Below are positions 1 to 6,234 of a stretch of 11,039 nucleotides of DNA, piece after piece. This DNA comes from Candidatus Izemoplasmatales bacterium. Lineage in GTDB: Bacteria; Bacillota_I; Bacilli_A; Izemoplasmatales; Hujiaoplasmataceae. The stretch lies in NCBI GenBank assembly GCA_028694875.1, contig JAQVKB010000016.1:1-11039 (forward strand), in the 5' to 3' direction. How positions within the stretch are numbered: position 1 is the stretch's first letter; every line of letters starts with the position of its first letter. The position numbers were made by a program, and so were the translations under genes. The notes beneath the pieces are model-generated. The model was not told the origin of the DNA and ran no database searches. It was given only the letters and a program-made list of their open reading frames with translations.

Positions 1-597
1 TGTCAGCAATTCCTTCAAATCGAAGGTATCCACTAAGCCCTGATTGGTATGGACGACGTCCACGCCAAGACCTTTGTAATGGGCATAAGTTTGGACCACT
101 TCGAGCATGGAGGGGTGGACGTTCCCCGCAATCAAGATTTTCTTGCGTTTGGTAATCGCTTCCGCCATAAACATCGCTTCTGCGGTCGCCGTGAGTCCAT
201 CATACATCGAGGCATTCGAAGTATCCATCCCTGTGAGGGTTTGAATCATCGATTGATATTCAAAAATGTATTGCAACGTTCCTTGAGATACTTCGGGTTG
301 ATATGGTGTATAGGACGTTAGAAATTCTTGACGACTGACGATTTGTTTGATGACAGAAGGTTCGTAATGATCGTAGAATCCAGCACCCGCAAAACAAGTC
401 AACGCGGTGTTCTTGGATCCAAGATGCTCGAAGAACGAACGCACTTCCAACTCCGAGTGCGCCTCTGGTAGTTGGAATTCACGAGAAAAGAGGACATCCT
501 TTGGAATGTCCCGATATAAGTCCTGAAGCGATTCGAGATGAAGGGTATCCAATATCTCGCGTTGATCCGCTTCAGTATGGGGCAAGTATTTGAACAT
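1..597 (-). CDS. gcvPA: Glycine dehydrogenase (decarboxylating) subunit 1, P-protein alpha half (partial, C-terminus off window)
   Basis: This is the N-terminal 199 codons of the first subunit of the two-subunit P-protein. Together with GcvPB it decarboxylates glycine using pyridoxal phosphate and loads aminomethyl onto the lipoyl arm of GcvH in the cytoplasm. The translation begins MFKYLPHTEADQREILDTL, which is the characteristic GcvPA start, and continues with YTPYQPEVSQGTLQ and the SNASMYDGLTATAEA segment typical of the family. The frame is open to base 1, so the gene is cut by the window edge rather than broken. The start follows an AGAAGGGA ribosome site and lies 14 bases after the gcvH stop, so it is the last visible gene of the lplA-gcvT-gcvH-gcvPA operon. 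The PLP-binding lysine belongs to GcvPB, which I expect just beyond the left edge. Identification is confident. Confidence 0.95.
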   Translation of the reverse strand, partial: MFKYLPHTEADQREILDTLHLESLQDLYRDIPKDVLFSREFQLPEAHSELEVRSFFEHLGSKNTALTCFAGAGFYDHYEPSVIKQIVSRQEFLTSYTPYQPEVSQGTLQYIFEYQSMIQTLTGMDTSNASMYDGLTATAEAMFMAEAITKRKKILIAGNVHPSMLEVVQTYAHYKGLGVDVVHTNQGLVDTFDLKELLT

Positions 598-611
598 AAC
601 TGTCCCTTCTT

Positions 612-992
612 CTATTCAGTAAAATTGCCGTAGGCAGCGGCGTCCATCAGCGACTCGAGTTCAGTGGGGTCATCGATTTCGACCTTGAGCATCCAAGATG
701 CATAATCATCTTGGTTCACGAGTTCAGGTTCCCCAATCAAGTCTTCATTCACTTCCAAGATTTCTCCGGTCACCGGGGAAATCAAATCGGAAGCGGCTTT
801 GACACTCTCAACGGCACCAAATTCAGCATCTTTTTCGAGTCTTGTGCCAGCTTCAGGAAGATCGACAAAGACGACACTTCCTAATTGTGATTGCGCGAAA
901 TCAGTGATGCCGACCAACACGATGTTTCCGTCGACTACTTTCACCCATTCGTGACTTTCGGAGTAAAACAAACCTTCGACTGCTTTTGACAT
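612..992 (-). CDS. gcvH: Glycine cleavage system H protein (lipoyl carrier)
   Basis: GcvH is the small carrier whose lipoyl-lysine arm shuttles the aminomethyl group between the P, T and L proteins. The 126-residue product has the normal family length. It opens with the typical SHEWVKV segment (residues 13-19) and carries the lipoylation motif ESVKAASD, with K65 as the lipoylated lysine. The hairpin around it continues as PVTGEILEVNEDL, also typical. The GDDYASWM-like C-terminal part (QDDYASWMLKVE) is present. Translation is coupled to gcvT: the gcvT stop codon TAG (1002-1004) forms the first bases of the TAGGAGG ribosome site of gcvH. The first gene of the same operon, lplA, encodes the enzyme likely to attach lipoate to K65. 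No oddities are seen. Confidence 0.97.
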   Translation of the reverse strand: MSKAVEGLFYSESHEWVKVVDGNIVLVGITDFAQSQLGSVVFVDLPEAGTRLEKDAEFGAVESVKAASDLISPVTGEILEVNEDLIGEPELVNQDDYASWMLKVEIDDPTELESLMDAAAYGNFTE

Positions 993-1001
993 GATGTCCT
1001 C

Positions 1002-2096
1002 CTAATTGGATTTGTAGTTTTTCTTTAAAAATTTACGATCGCGAACGAATCCAGGAATCAATTTTTTGCGAATTCCGACCGTGATTTCTGTGCCTTTTTT
1101 GGAATATGCTTGGTCCACCAATGCCATCGCAATCGGGACGCCGAGCGTGATCGAGAGATATCCCGTTGTCACCACGCCGATTTCTTGATTCCCTGCATAT
1201 ACAGGATAACCGGCACGAGGAATGGCCTTCTCTTTGAGTTCAATGCCGACGACTTTTTTTGCGCTTCCTTCTTCAATCTCCTTCAGAAGCACTTCACGAC
1301 CGATGAAGGGTCCTTTGTCGACTTTGGTGAACATCTTGAATCCCGCCGTGATGGGCGTGACTTGATCTGAAATTTCGTGTCCGTATAAGGGTAGCGCCGC
1401 TTCAAACCGGAGGGTATCTCGCGCGCCAAGTCCGCAGGGAACCACACCCGCCGCGGCCAGTGCATCCCAAATCGCAACGATATCCTCATTCGAGGTGTAA
1501 ATTTCGAATCCATCCTCTCCCGTGTAGCCGGTTCGGCTGAGGAGTGCAGGATGCCCATGAAGCTCAACATTGCGGAACGTAAAGAACTCGAGATTGCTCA
1601 AATCCAGGTTGAAGACCTCGAGCATGGTTTTTTCTGCAAGCGGTCCTTGAAGTGCGATTTCAGCGTATTCACTCGACAAGTTTTGAACCGTGACATCAAA
1701 TCCTTCGGTTTGATTCACAATCCATTCATAATCTTTAGCGACGTTGCTGGCATTCACGACCAAGAACACTTCCGTTTCGTTGACAAGATAAACCAGCAAA
1801 TCATCGACAATCGTTCCATTCTCATAAAGCAAATAACCATAGACGACTTTGCCGAAGGGTTTGTCCAATATCTCATTGGTGAAGATGGCGTCCGCAAAGG
1901 CGCGTGCATCGTTCCCTTTGATGAGAATTTCGCCCATATGACTCACGTCAAACATACCAACGCGCTCCCTGACTGCCACGTGCTCATCGGGAATATTGGT
2001 GTAAACAATCGGCATATCAAATCCAGCAAATTCTTCCATCTTCGCGTGTAAAGCGAGATGACGATCATGAAGCGGAGTAAGAAGTACTTGAGACAT
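1002..2096 (-). CDS. gcvT: Aminomethyltransferase (glycine cleavage T protein)
   Basis: GcvT releases ammonia from aminomethylated GcvH and transfers the one-carbon unit to tetrahydrofolate, giving methylene-THF. Counting from the start chosen here (364 residues, the usual size), the family signatures MFDVSHM (48-54), GTIVDDLLVY (94-103), RTGYTGEDGFEIY (188-200) and CGLGARDTLRFEA (221-233) are all present, so the folate-binding core is intact. A longer reading from ATG at 2117 adds MVNEVNK, but that ATG has no ribosome site and lies inside a candidate -10 box. The ATG at 2096 has GAGGTGA with good spacing and gives the usual MSxxLxxTPL start. The gene lies 25 bases after the lplA stop. Its own stop is built into the gcvH ribosome site. 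Confidence 0.96.
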   Translation of the reverse strand: MSQVLLTPLHDRHLALHAKMEEFAGFDMPIVYTNIPDEHVAVRERVGMFDVSHMGEILIKGNDARAFADAIFTNEILDKPFGKVVYGYLLYENGTIVDDLLVYLVNETEVFLVVNASNVAKDYEWIVNQTEGFDVTVQNLSSEYAEIALQGPLAEKTMLEVFNLDLSNLEFFTFRNVELHGHPALLSRTGYTGEDGFEIYTSNEDIVAIWDALAAAGVVPCGLGARDTLRFEAALPLYGHEISDQVTPITAGFKMFTKVDKGPFIGREVLLKEIEEGSAKKVVGIELKEKAIPRAGYPVYAGNQEIGVVTTGYLSITLGVPIAMALVDQAYSKKGTEITVGIRKKLIPGFVRDRKFLKKNYKSN

Positions 2097-2112
2097 TTTG
2101 TTCACCTCATTT

Positions 2113-2131
2113 ACCATTATATCATAATGGT
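2113..2131 (-). promoter_or_regulatory. Perfect inverted repeat with extended -10 box upstream of gcvT
   Basis: Read on the minus strand, ACCATTATgatATAATGGT forms 8-base arms around a 3-base centre. It spans the lplA stop codon (TGA, 2122-2124). It also contains an extended -10 box, TG at 2124-2123 followed by TATAAT at 2121-2116, that could start a transcript with a very short leader for gcvT-gcvH-gcvPA. No good -35 hexamer is seen at 16-18 bases. It might instead act as an operator or a weak RNA hairpin with no U tract. Function is inferred only from the pattern. Confidence 0.4.
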
Positions 2132-3102
2132 GTCGACTGGAATAACAAATCCAACATCTGTTTTTGATTCAATTGAAATACAATTTGGCTGGGGTCAAAA
2201 TCCGCCAAAGCTCGTTCGAAATCCGCTCTCGTGAAAGCCACGTTCAGGAACTTGTTTAACAGTTCATCCAAATCGGAGAGAAGGAAATAATCGCCTAACA
2301 AATTGATTTTTTTGACGATGTTGTTTTTGAGTTCAATCGAAAACTCGAGCGTTCCCGCTTCCGCGCGCCCTTTTCGAATCAGTGCGTATTTAGGGTTTTT
2401 CCCGTAAATGAAATCTGGATTGAGATAGGTTTTCTCAATTTCGGCAATGCCATCAAGATCCTCTGGAGTTAACGTCAAATCCGCATCGGAGAGTTCTTCT
2501 TTCATCCGTCGTTTGAAGGTGTCAATGTCCATATCGAAGTGATCTTTGAGATTCGTGACGCGTTGCCTTACACTTTCAATTCCTTTGGAAATGAGTTTCT
2601 CATTATTGGGCGTAATCGCTTTGACCATCACGGACAAATCAGTATTGTAAAGCATCGTGCCATGAACCACCGATTTGTTCGCCACACGGTAAAAGGCATT
2701 GCCACTAATTTTTTGTCCTTTGAGCATAATGTCATTGCGTCCAGAGACGTAGGCATCAATTCCAACGGATTGGAGAGCCTTAACTACTCTAGACAAATAT
2801 TCATGAAAAACGAAATCTTTGGCAAATGTTGGCGTCACAAACGAAAACATGATATTCGAAGGATCCGAATAAACACATCCACCGCCTGATTTGCGACGAT
2901 AATATTCAATGTGATTCGATTTCACATAGTCGAGATTGACTTCGTTTTCAATCAGTTGATTGCGACCAAAAATTACCGTTGGTTTCACTTGCCACATAAA
3001 GAAGTACTCGTCATCCGGGTAATGAAGCGCGAGGTACTCTTCGGTCGCAAGGTAAAACGACAACCTTCGGGTTTGGTTGTCCGGATAATTGACATATTTC
3101 AT
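2122..3102 (-). CDS. lplA: Lipoate-protein ligase A
   Basis: This enzyme activates free lipoate with ATP to lipoyl-AMP and transfers it to the acceptor lysine of lipoyl proteins; here GcvH is the obvious partner. In the 327-residue reading the hallmark RRKSGGGCVYSDPSNIMFSF lies at 70-89, the catalytic-lysine segment LKGQKISGNA at 128-137 (K132 probable) and HGTMLYNTDL at 148-157. A C-terminal accessory domain covering roughly 235-327 matches the long LplA type. Two adjacent ATGs (3105 and 3102) are possible; the second has the better spacing from GAGGTGAT, so I chose 3102. It is the first gene of the gcv operon and ends in TGA within a palindrome ahead of gcvT. Its presence suggests lipoate scavenging, but whether the cell also makes lipoate cannot be seen here. 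Confidence 0.95.
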   Translation of the reverse strand: MKYVNYPDNQTRRLSFYLATEEYLALHYPDDEYFFMWQVKPTVIFGRNQLIENEVNLDYVKSNHIEYYRRKSGGGCVYSDPSNIMFSFVTPTFAKDFVFHEYLSRVVKALQSVGIDAYVSGRNDIMLKGQKISGNAFYRVANKSVVHGTMLYNTDLSVMVKAITPNNEKLISKGIESVRQRVTNLKDHFDMDIDTFKRRMKEELSDADLTLTPEDLDGIAEIEKTYLNPDFIYGKNPKYALIRKGRAEAGTLEFSIELKNNIVKKINLLGDYFLLSDLDELLNKFLNVAFTRADFERALADFDPSQIVFQLNQKQMLDLLFQSTPL

Positions 3103-3127
3103 CATATCACCTCATGAAAGTGCGTTG

Positions 3128-3157
3128 AAAAAAAAGAGAGTATCGGCTACTCTCTTT
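3128..3157 (-). terminator. Intrinsic terminator at the end of fic
   Basis: On the minus strand AGAGAGTA pairs with TACTCTCT around a five-base loop (GCCGA), followed directly by a run of eight T. The stem begins inside the last fic codons, and the fic stop codon (3147-3149) falls in the loop/stem junction. Only about 22 bases separate the end of the U tract from the lplA start. Confidence 0.85.
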
Positions 3158-3872
3158 GTAAGAACTCTTGAATTCGTTTTTCTTCAAGTCTTGCCAAAAA
3201 CTCCGTGAAAGGAACAATATCTTTGTTAATCTTGAACTCGTCAATGGTCGCAAAGTATTCATCCCGAAGCCCTTTGGTGATGGAGACCGGTAGAAATCCG
3301 TCGAGTTCCAATTGGTAATTGAGCAGCAACCGCGCTAACCTTCCGTTGGCATCCATGAATGGATAAATCTTCAAAATTTGAAGATGAGCGAATGCAGCTT
3401 TCTCTAGGCCCTTCAGATTGGGATCTTGAAGATCTTGGAAATAGGCATCCATTTTTTTGAAGATTTTCAGATAGGTAGGTGGAACGTGCTTCGCACCAAG
3501 GATGAATAAATCGCGGGTACGGTAGACACCGCCCGGAATCATCCCATCGACCAATACTTGGTGGAGATCCTTGAGGATGGTCTCGTTGATTTCTTTCTTT
3601 TCAGCGACCAAACGATGTACCATTTGAATGGCGTGGTAATTGTTAATGATCGCCTTGCGCATGTGCTCGCTTTTGTCTGGAAACAATCGCGAATGATCCT
3701 CCAACAAGAAGCAGACGTCCTCATAGGAAAAGTCACCGTTATCAAAGCTTGTGGACTCGTAGATGAAAAGTTTATCGAACTCATCGCATCGTTCCTTCAA
3801 ACTTTCGGCTGGCATCGTCGCTTTCTTGTCGACTAACGCTTGTAAAAGCTCTTCAACCTCTTGAATTTTCAT
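3147..3872 (-). CDS. Fic-family protein with Tyr in place of the catalytic His
   Basis: Fic proteins usually transfer AMP or another nucleotide-derived moiety to target hydroxyls using an HPFx(D/E)GNGRxxR loop. From the start chosen here (241 residues) the loop reads YPFMDANGRLAR at residues 170-181. The phosphate-binding NGR and distal Arg are kept, but His is replaced by Tyr (TAT rather than CAT) and the first Gly by Ala. Other family parts are intact: GGVYRTRDLFILGAKHVPP upstream of the loop, and a STSFDNG segment near residues 40-46 that fits a degenerate (S/T)xxx(E/D)(G/N) inhibitory helix. ATG 3872 is chosen because GAGGTGAA precedes it; the longer ATG at 3893 would lie upstream of the predicted transcript start. 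The gene has its own promoter and terminator. It may be inactive as an AMP transferase, or may use different chemistry. No antitoxin gene is adjacent. Confidence 0.85.
   Translation of the reverse strand: MKIQEVEELLQALVDKKATMPAESLKERCDEFDKLFIYESTSFDNGDFSYEDVCFLLEDHSRLFPDKSEHMRKAIINNYHAIQMVHRLVAEKKEINETILKDLHQVLVDGMIPGGVYRTRDLFILGAKHVPPTYLKIFKKMDAYFQDLQDPNLKGLEKAAFAHLQILKIYPFMDANGRLARLLLNYQLELDGFLPVSITKGLRDEYFATIDEFKINKDIVPFTEFLARLEEKRIQEFLQRE
3216..3244 (-). promoter_or_regulatory. Candidate internal promoter for the lplA-gcv operon (inside fic)
   Basis: On the minus strand TTGACG (3244-3239) is separated by exactly 17 bases from GATATT (3221-3216), matching sigma-A consensus at 5/6 and 4/6 positions. 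A transcript from here would start near 3209 and would have to pass the fic terminator before reaching lplA. It is listed because no promoter fits between the terminator and lplA. This is weak evidence. Confidence 0.3.
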
Positions 3873-3893
3873 TCTATTCACCTCATACTCCAA

Positions 3894-3922
3894 ATTGTAT
3901 CATAGGAAGCGCTTTCGTTCAA
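3894..3922 (-). promoter_or_regulatory. Promoter of fic with palindrome in the spacer
   Basis: On the minus strand, -35 TTGAAC (3922-3917), a 17-base spacer and -10 TACAAT (3899-3894) preceded by TG give a good extended sigma-A promoter. The predicted start near 3887 leaves a leader of about 15 bases that holds the ribosome site. The spacer contains the 8-base palindrome AAGCGCTT (in GAAAGCGCTTCC), which loosely resembles a CcpA cre site but misses several consensus positions. Confidence 0.7.
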
Positions 3923-3946
3923 TCGATATGCGAAAAATCAAGCAAG

Positions 3947-3972
3947 AAAAAAAGCAATCTTGCGATTGCTTT
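3947..3972 (-). terminator. Intrinsic terminator of the six-helix membrane protein gene
   Basis: On the minus strand AAAGCAATC pairs with GATTGCTTT around a GCAA (GNRA-type) tetraloop, and the second arm runs into a seven-T tract. The first arm overlaps the TAA stop of the upstream gene. Confidence 0.85.
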
Positions 3973-5266
3973 ATGCGGTTGTCGTATCAAAGGATGTTTT
4001 CACAATTTCATAGATGACTTCCTTGGGAAGATCTCCGTAATTGTTCGCTTTGAACCAAACTTCATCTTTGGTGGACTTGTTTTTGGAAATTGTAGGGTAT
4101 TTGATGATCAATCGAATTCCTTTTTCTAATTCATAACGGAATGCCATCCGATAGTAATTTCCATAATTCATCAACACCAAGAAGGGGCTTCTTCCGCGAT
4201 AGAAGGTGATTTTCTCATCGGAAATCTTGGTGACGACGCCAGGAAGGTCGCGAACATATTCCACCAACAAATCAAACGTAGGATCCAACGGTTTGAACAT
4301 CTTTGGTTTCTCGATATAATAATCGATGGAAGTCGCTTGACTTTGAGAAGAAACTTTCGTGAATTCAGGATCCACAGGCACTTCCTCATAGAGCATGTTG
4401 GTAGGATCGACGCCACGTTCTTGAGAAGAAATCGATTGTTCCTTTGAAACAATAAAGGTTTTTCTTGGATCTTGAATCGGCTCCAAAGCACTCTTCTTCG
4501 ACTTCTTTTCCGGTCTTGGCGAAGGTTCTTCGAAACTGGTGGATTTTGGAGTAGGCATGGACTTTTGAGGTTTCTCCATCTCCGTCACTTCTGTTTCGAG
4601 AAGTTCTTCTTCCGTCGCACGATTCTTTTTGACAATTTGAAGAATCAGATGAATCAAGTAGATTCCAATCGCGACCGCGAGAATGATGATGTGATTGTAC
4701 GTATAGAGCGTAGCATAATTGGCAATCACATACATTCGTACAAAATATGCGAGTCCACCAGCAATTCCCGCGAGTTCGAGCAACAACACGAACAAAAGGA
4801 TTTTGCCTGCAACTTTACGGGTTCGAAATCCGCTTGGAATCATGTGTCCAAATCCAACTAAATTCAAAAATACGAATCCAATTCCAATCACAACATAAAG
4901 AATAGTACTCGTGTATGTTGGATTTAGATGAGTTGGTTGTGTATAAGCAAAAGCGGCCAATCCAGCAGCATACACTGTCGCACCAACCCCAAACATCCAT
5001 AATGGAAGGACGGAGGCATTGACAACAGGTTGGCTCGTACGGCCTTCCATGCTTTGTTCGCGGAACGAAATGATTAAGAAGACCAAACTAAACAAGAACA
5101 GTACTCCTGCAGCACCAGCTTTGAGATACAATTCGTTGTTTTGCAAAACTGTGGCCATGGGGATACTCCATTGACCAAGGTTATTCCAAGGAATCGCAAC
5201 CAAGCTAATCAGTAACAAAGCCACGAAAATCAACAAATTCGATAAGAATTTTTTCAAGGCGAACAC
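3971..5266 (-). CDS. Six-helix membrane protein with unrecognised cytoplasmic C-terminal domain
   Basis: I do not recognise this 431-residue protein. Hydrophobic segments at about 8-27, 47-68, 86-108, 118-141, 153-178 and 190-212 predict six membrane helices, with no cleavable signal peptide evident. Residues 213-325 are charged and Pro/Ser/Lys/Glu-rich (KSMPTPKSTSFEEPSPRPEK), a probable flexible cytoplasmic linker. Residues 326-427 look like a compact alpha/beta domain containing TFDLLVEYVRDLPGVV, KITFYRGRSPFLVLMNYGN and EVWFKANNYGDLPKEV. Even helix number and the KKNR after helix 6 put both ends in the cytoplasm. The start is GTG (5264-5266) after AGGAAG; no other start fits the promoter 20-50 bases upstream. 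It is a single-gene transcript with its own terminator. Function is unknown; a signalling or envelope role would be a guess. Confidence 0.8.
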   Translation of the reverse strand: MFALKKFLSNLLIFVALLLISLVAIPWNNLGQWSIPMATVLQNNELYLKAGAAGVLFLFSLVFLIISFREQSMEGRTSQPVVNASVLPLWMFGVGATVYAAGLAAFAYTQPTHLNPTYTSTILYVVIGIGFVFLNLVGFGHMIPSGFRTRKVAGKILLFVLLLELAGIAGGLAYFVRMYVIANYATLYTYNHIIILAVAIGIYLIHLILQIVKKNRATEEELLETEVTEMEKPQKSMPTPKSTSFEEPSPRPEKKSKKSALEPIQDPRKTFIVSKEQSISSQERGVDPTNMLYEEVPVDPEFTKVSSQSQATSIDYYIEKPKMFKPLDPTFDLLVEYVRDLPGVVTKISDEKITFYRGRSPFLVLMNYGNYYRMAFRYELEKGIRLIIKYPTISKNKSTKDEVWFKANNYGDLPKEVIYEIVKTSFDTTTA

Positions 5267-5289
5267 CCCTACTTCCTATGTATATTCTA

Positions 5290-5318
5290 ATTATATTATC
5301 AATGAAAAACGATGTCAA
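5290..5318 (-). promoter_or_regulatory. Perfect consensus sigma-A promoter for the membrane protein gene
   Basis: On the minus strand TTGACA (5318-5313), a 17-base spacer and TATAAT (5295-5290) match the consensus at all twelve positions. The predicted start near 5283 leaves a leader of about 17 bases containing the ribosome site, which suggests strong housekeeping expression. Confidence 0.85.
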
Positions 5319-5323
5319 CACGG

Positions 5324-5494
5324 ACGGCAGTTTTCCTCAAGATTCCCAACAACATGAATAATGTACTCTGACGAGACAGGGACAAAACAAGTGTACGATG
5401 GTCCTACATTGATTTTTATTGAAATATTCTTCAAAGAATGATAATACATGAAATGTTATAATTTGTGAAAAATATGGTAAATTTTGTATACTGC
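5324..5494. other. Non-coding part of the divergent intergenic region
   Basis: No credible gene is seen between the membrane-protein promoter and the TetR promoter. The stretch is AT-rich. It contains a short dyad, ATTCTT-CA-AAGAAT (5426-5439), lying exactly in the 17-base gap between TTGAAA (5419-5424) and TAATAC (5442-5447). This arrangement could be a second, operator-bearing plus-strand promoter for the regulator, but each hexamer is only a partial match. Confidence 0.4.
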
Positions 5495-5523
5495 TTGCAT
5501 TTGAGAATCCTATCGTATATAAT
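5495..5523 (+). promoter_or_regulatory. Promoter of the TetR-family gene
   Basis: TTGCAT (5495-5500), a 17-base spacer and TATAAT (5518-5523) form a good sigma-A promoter. The predicted start is near 5530, leaving a leader of about 80 bases before the ATG. Confidence 0.7.
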
Positions 5524-5541
5524 GAACTTGTAAATTATCTG

Positions 5542-5561
5542 TTGTGTCATTCGTGCCACAA
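5542..5561 (+). promoter_or_regulatory. Dyad just downstream of the TetR promoter
   Basis: TTGTGtCA-TTCG-TGcCACAA has 8-base arms with one mismatch around a TTCG centre. It lies 12-32 bases after the predicted transcript start. It could be a palindromic autorepression operator, as is common for TetR regulators, or a UUCG-loop hairpin in the leader RNA. The assignment is an inference from position. Confidence 0.4.
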
Positions 5562-5609
5562 AGAGATTTACACGGGGGAATAAAATCTTAATAGAAAAGG
5601 AGGGATCGT

Positions 5610-6182
5610 ATGCAAGTACTGAAAGAATCTGTGAAGAACGCGATTGTCGAGGGAGCAATTGCCGAATTCTTCGAGAGAGGCTATCAGAACGCGAATATGC
5701 GCCGTATTGCCGACAGCGCCAACATTACCGTGGGTAACATTTATCGTTACTTCGAGAATAAGGAAGCGCTTTTCAATGCAGTCTTAATGCCGGCACAACA
5801 AGCGCTCAACGATTTGGAGTCTTTCGACAGAAAGCTGCACATTACGCACATCGAATCCAAGAAGGAAGCGGACCAAATCGTGACCTATGTGATGAATGTG
5901 TTGCGTCCATTCACGAAGGAAATCTTTATCATGATTTTCAACTCGAATGGAACGCATTACCATCAGGTCAAGAACCAACTTGAACTCTTGGTTGTCAGCA
6001 AGATGCGCGAGTATTATCCGGGCAAGTTCGAAGACTACTTCCTGAAGATTGTGGCCGCCAGCTTTATTCAAGCACTCTTCGTTGTCTTCAAAGATAACGT
6101 GAATGACGTCGACAAAATTCAAAAAATGATCGTCGAATTGATCGTATTCTACTTCCGAGATGTCAACAATCGTTTGTTCTAA
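5610..6182 (+). CDS. TetR/AcrR-family transcriptional regulator
   Basis: This 190-residue protein fits a TetR-type dimeric repressor that releases DNA on binding a small ligand. The N-terminal helix-turn-helix is clear: helix 1 around residues 8-24 (AIVEGAIAEFFERGYQNA), then MRRIADSANITVGNIYRYF at 30-48, followed by the usual NKEALFNAVL helix at 50-59. The C-terminal two thirds (60-190) is divergent and gives no ligand clue. The start ATG follows a strong AAAGGAGGGA site. The gene is monocistronic, facing away from the membrane protein gene and converging on the acyl-CoA ligase gene, so its target is not obvious from position. Autoregulation through the nearby dyads is plausible. The family call is secure; the regulated pathway is unknown. 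Confidence 0.92.
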   Translation: MQVLKESVKNAIVEGAIAEFFERGYQNANMRRIADSANITVGNIYRYFENKEALFNAVLMPAQQALNDLESFDRKLHITHIESKKEADQIVTYVMNVLRPFTKEIFIMIFNSNGTHYHQVKNQLELLVVSKMREYYPGKFEDYFLKIVAASFIQALFVVFKDNVNDVDKIQKMIVELIVFYFRDVNNRLF

Positions 6183-6193
6183 CCCAATCACAG

Positions 6194-6234
6194 AAAAAAA
6201 AGCGGACTTCGCGAGAAGTGCGCTTTTTCTTTTA
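6194..6234. terminator. Bidirectional intrinsic terminator between tetR-type gene and acyl-CoA ligase gene
   Basis: AAAAAGCG (6197-6204) and ACTTC (6206-6210) pair with GAAGT (6215-6219) and CGCTTTTT (6221-6228) around a GCGA loop, with one G-G mismatch. There is a T-rich tract on the plus strand and an A tract on the left that becomes a U tract on the minus strand. It can therefore end both convergent transcripts. Confidence 0.88.

Noticed and set aside
49..321. Plus-strand open frame of 90 codons
   Set aside because: It is the antisense of gcvPA, whose translation is clearly recognisable on the minus strand; no ribosome site or family resemblance.
1551..2051. Plus-strand open frame of 166 codons
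   Set aside because: It is antisense to the middle of gcvT, which carries all family motifs; long shadow frames are expected with this codon usage.
2097..2117. N-terminal extension of gcvT by seven residues (MVNEVNK) from the upstream ATG
   Set aside because: That ATG has no ribosome site and lies in a candidate -10 box, while the ATG at 2096 has GAGGTGA at good spacing and matches the family start.
3102..3157. Glycine riboswitch ahead of the gcv operon
   Set aside because: The space between fic and lplA is too short and shows only a simple terminator hairpin; no glycine aptamer-like segment is visible.
3873..3893. N-terminal extension of fic from the ATG at 3893
   Set aside because: It would lie upstream of the predicted transcript start near 3887; the extension encodes the ribosome site of the real start at 3872.
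3147..3893. Fic/antitoxin two-gene toxin module
   Set aside because: No small antitoxin gene is adjacent, fic is bounded by its own promoter and terminator, and a degenerate inhibitory-helix motif is within the protein itself.
5431..5658. Minus-strand 75-codon frame across the TetR promoter
   Set aside because: It overlaps the TetR start and promoter, lacks a good ribosome site, and has a low-complexity AT-driven composition.
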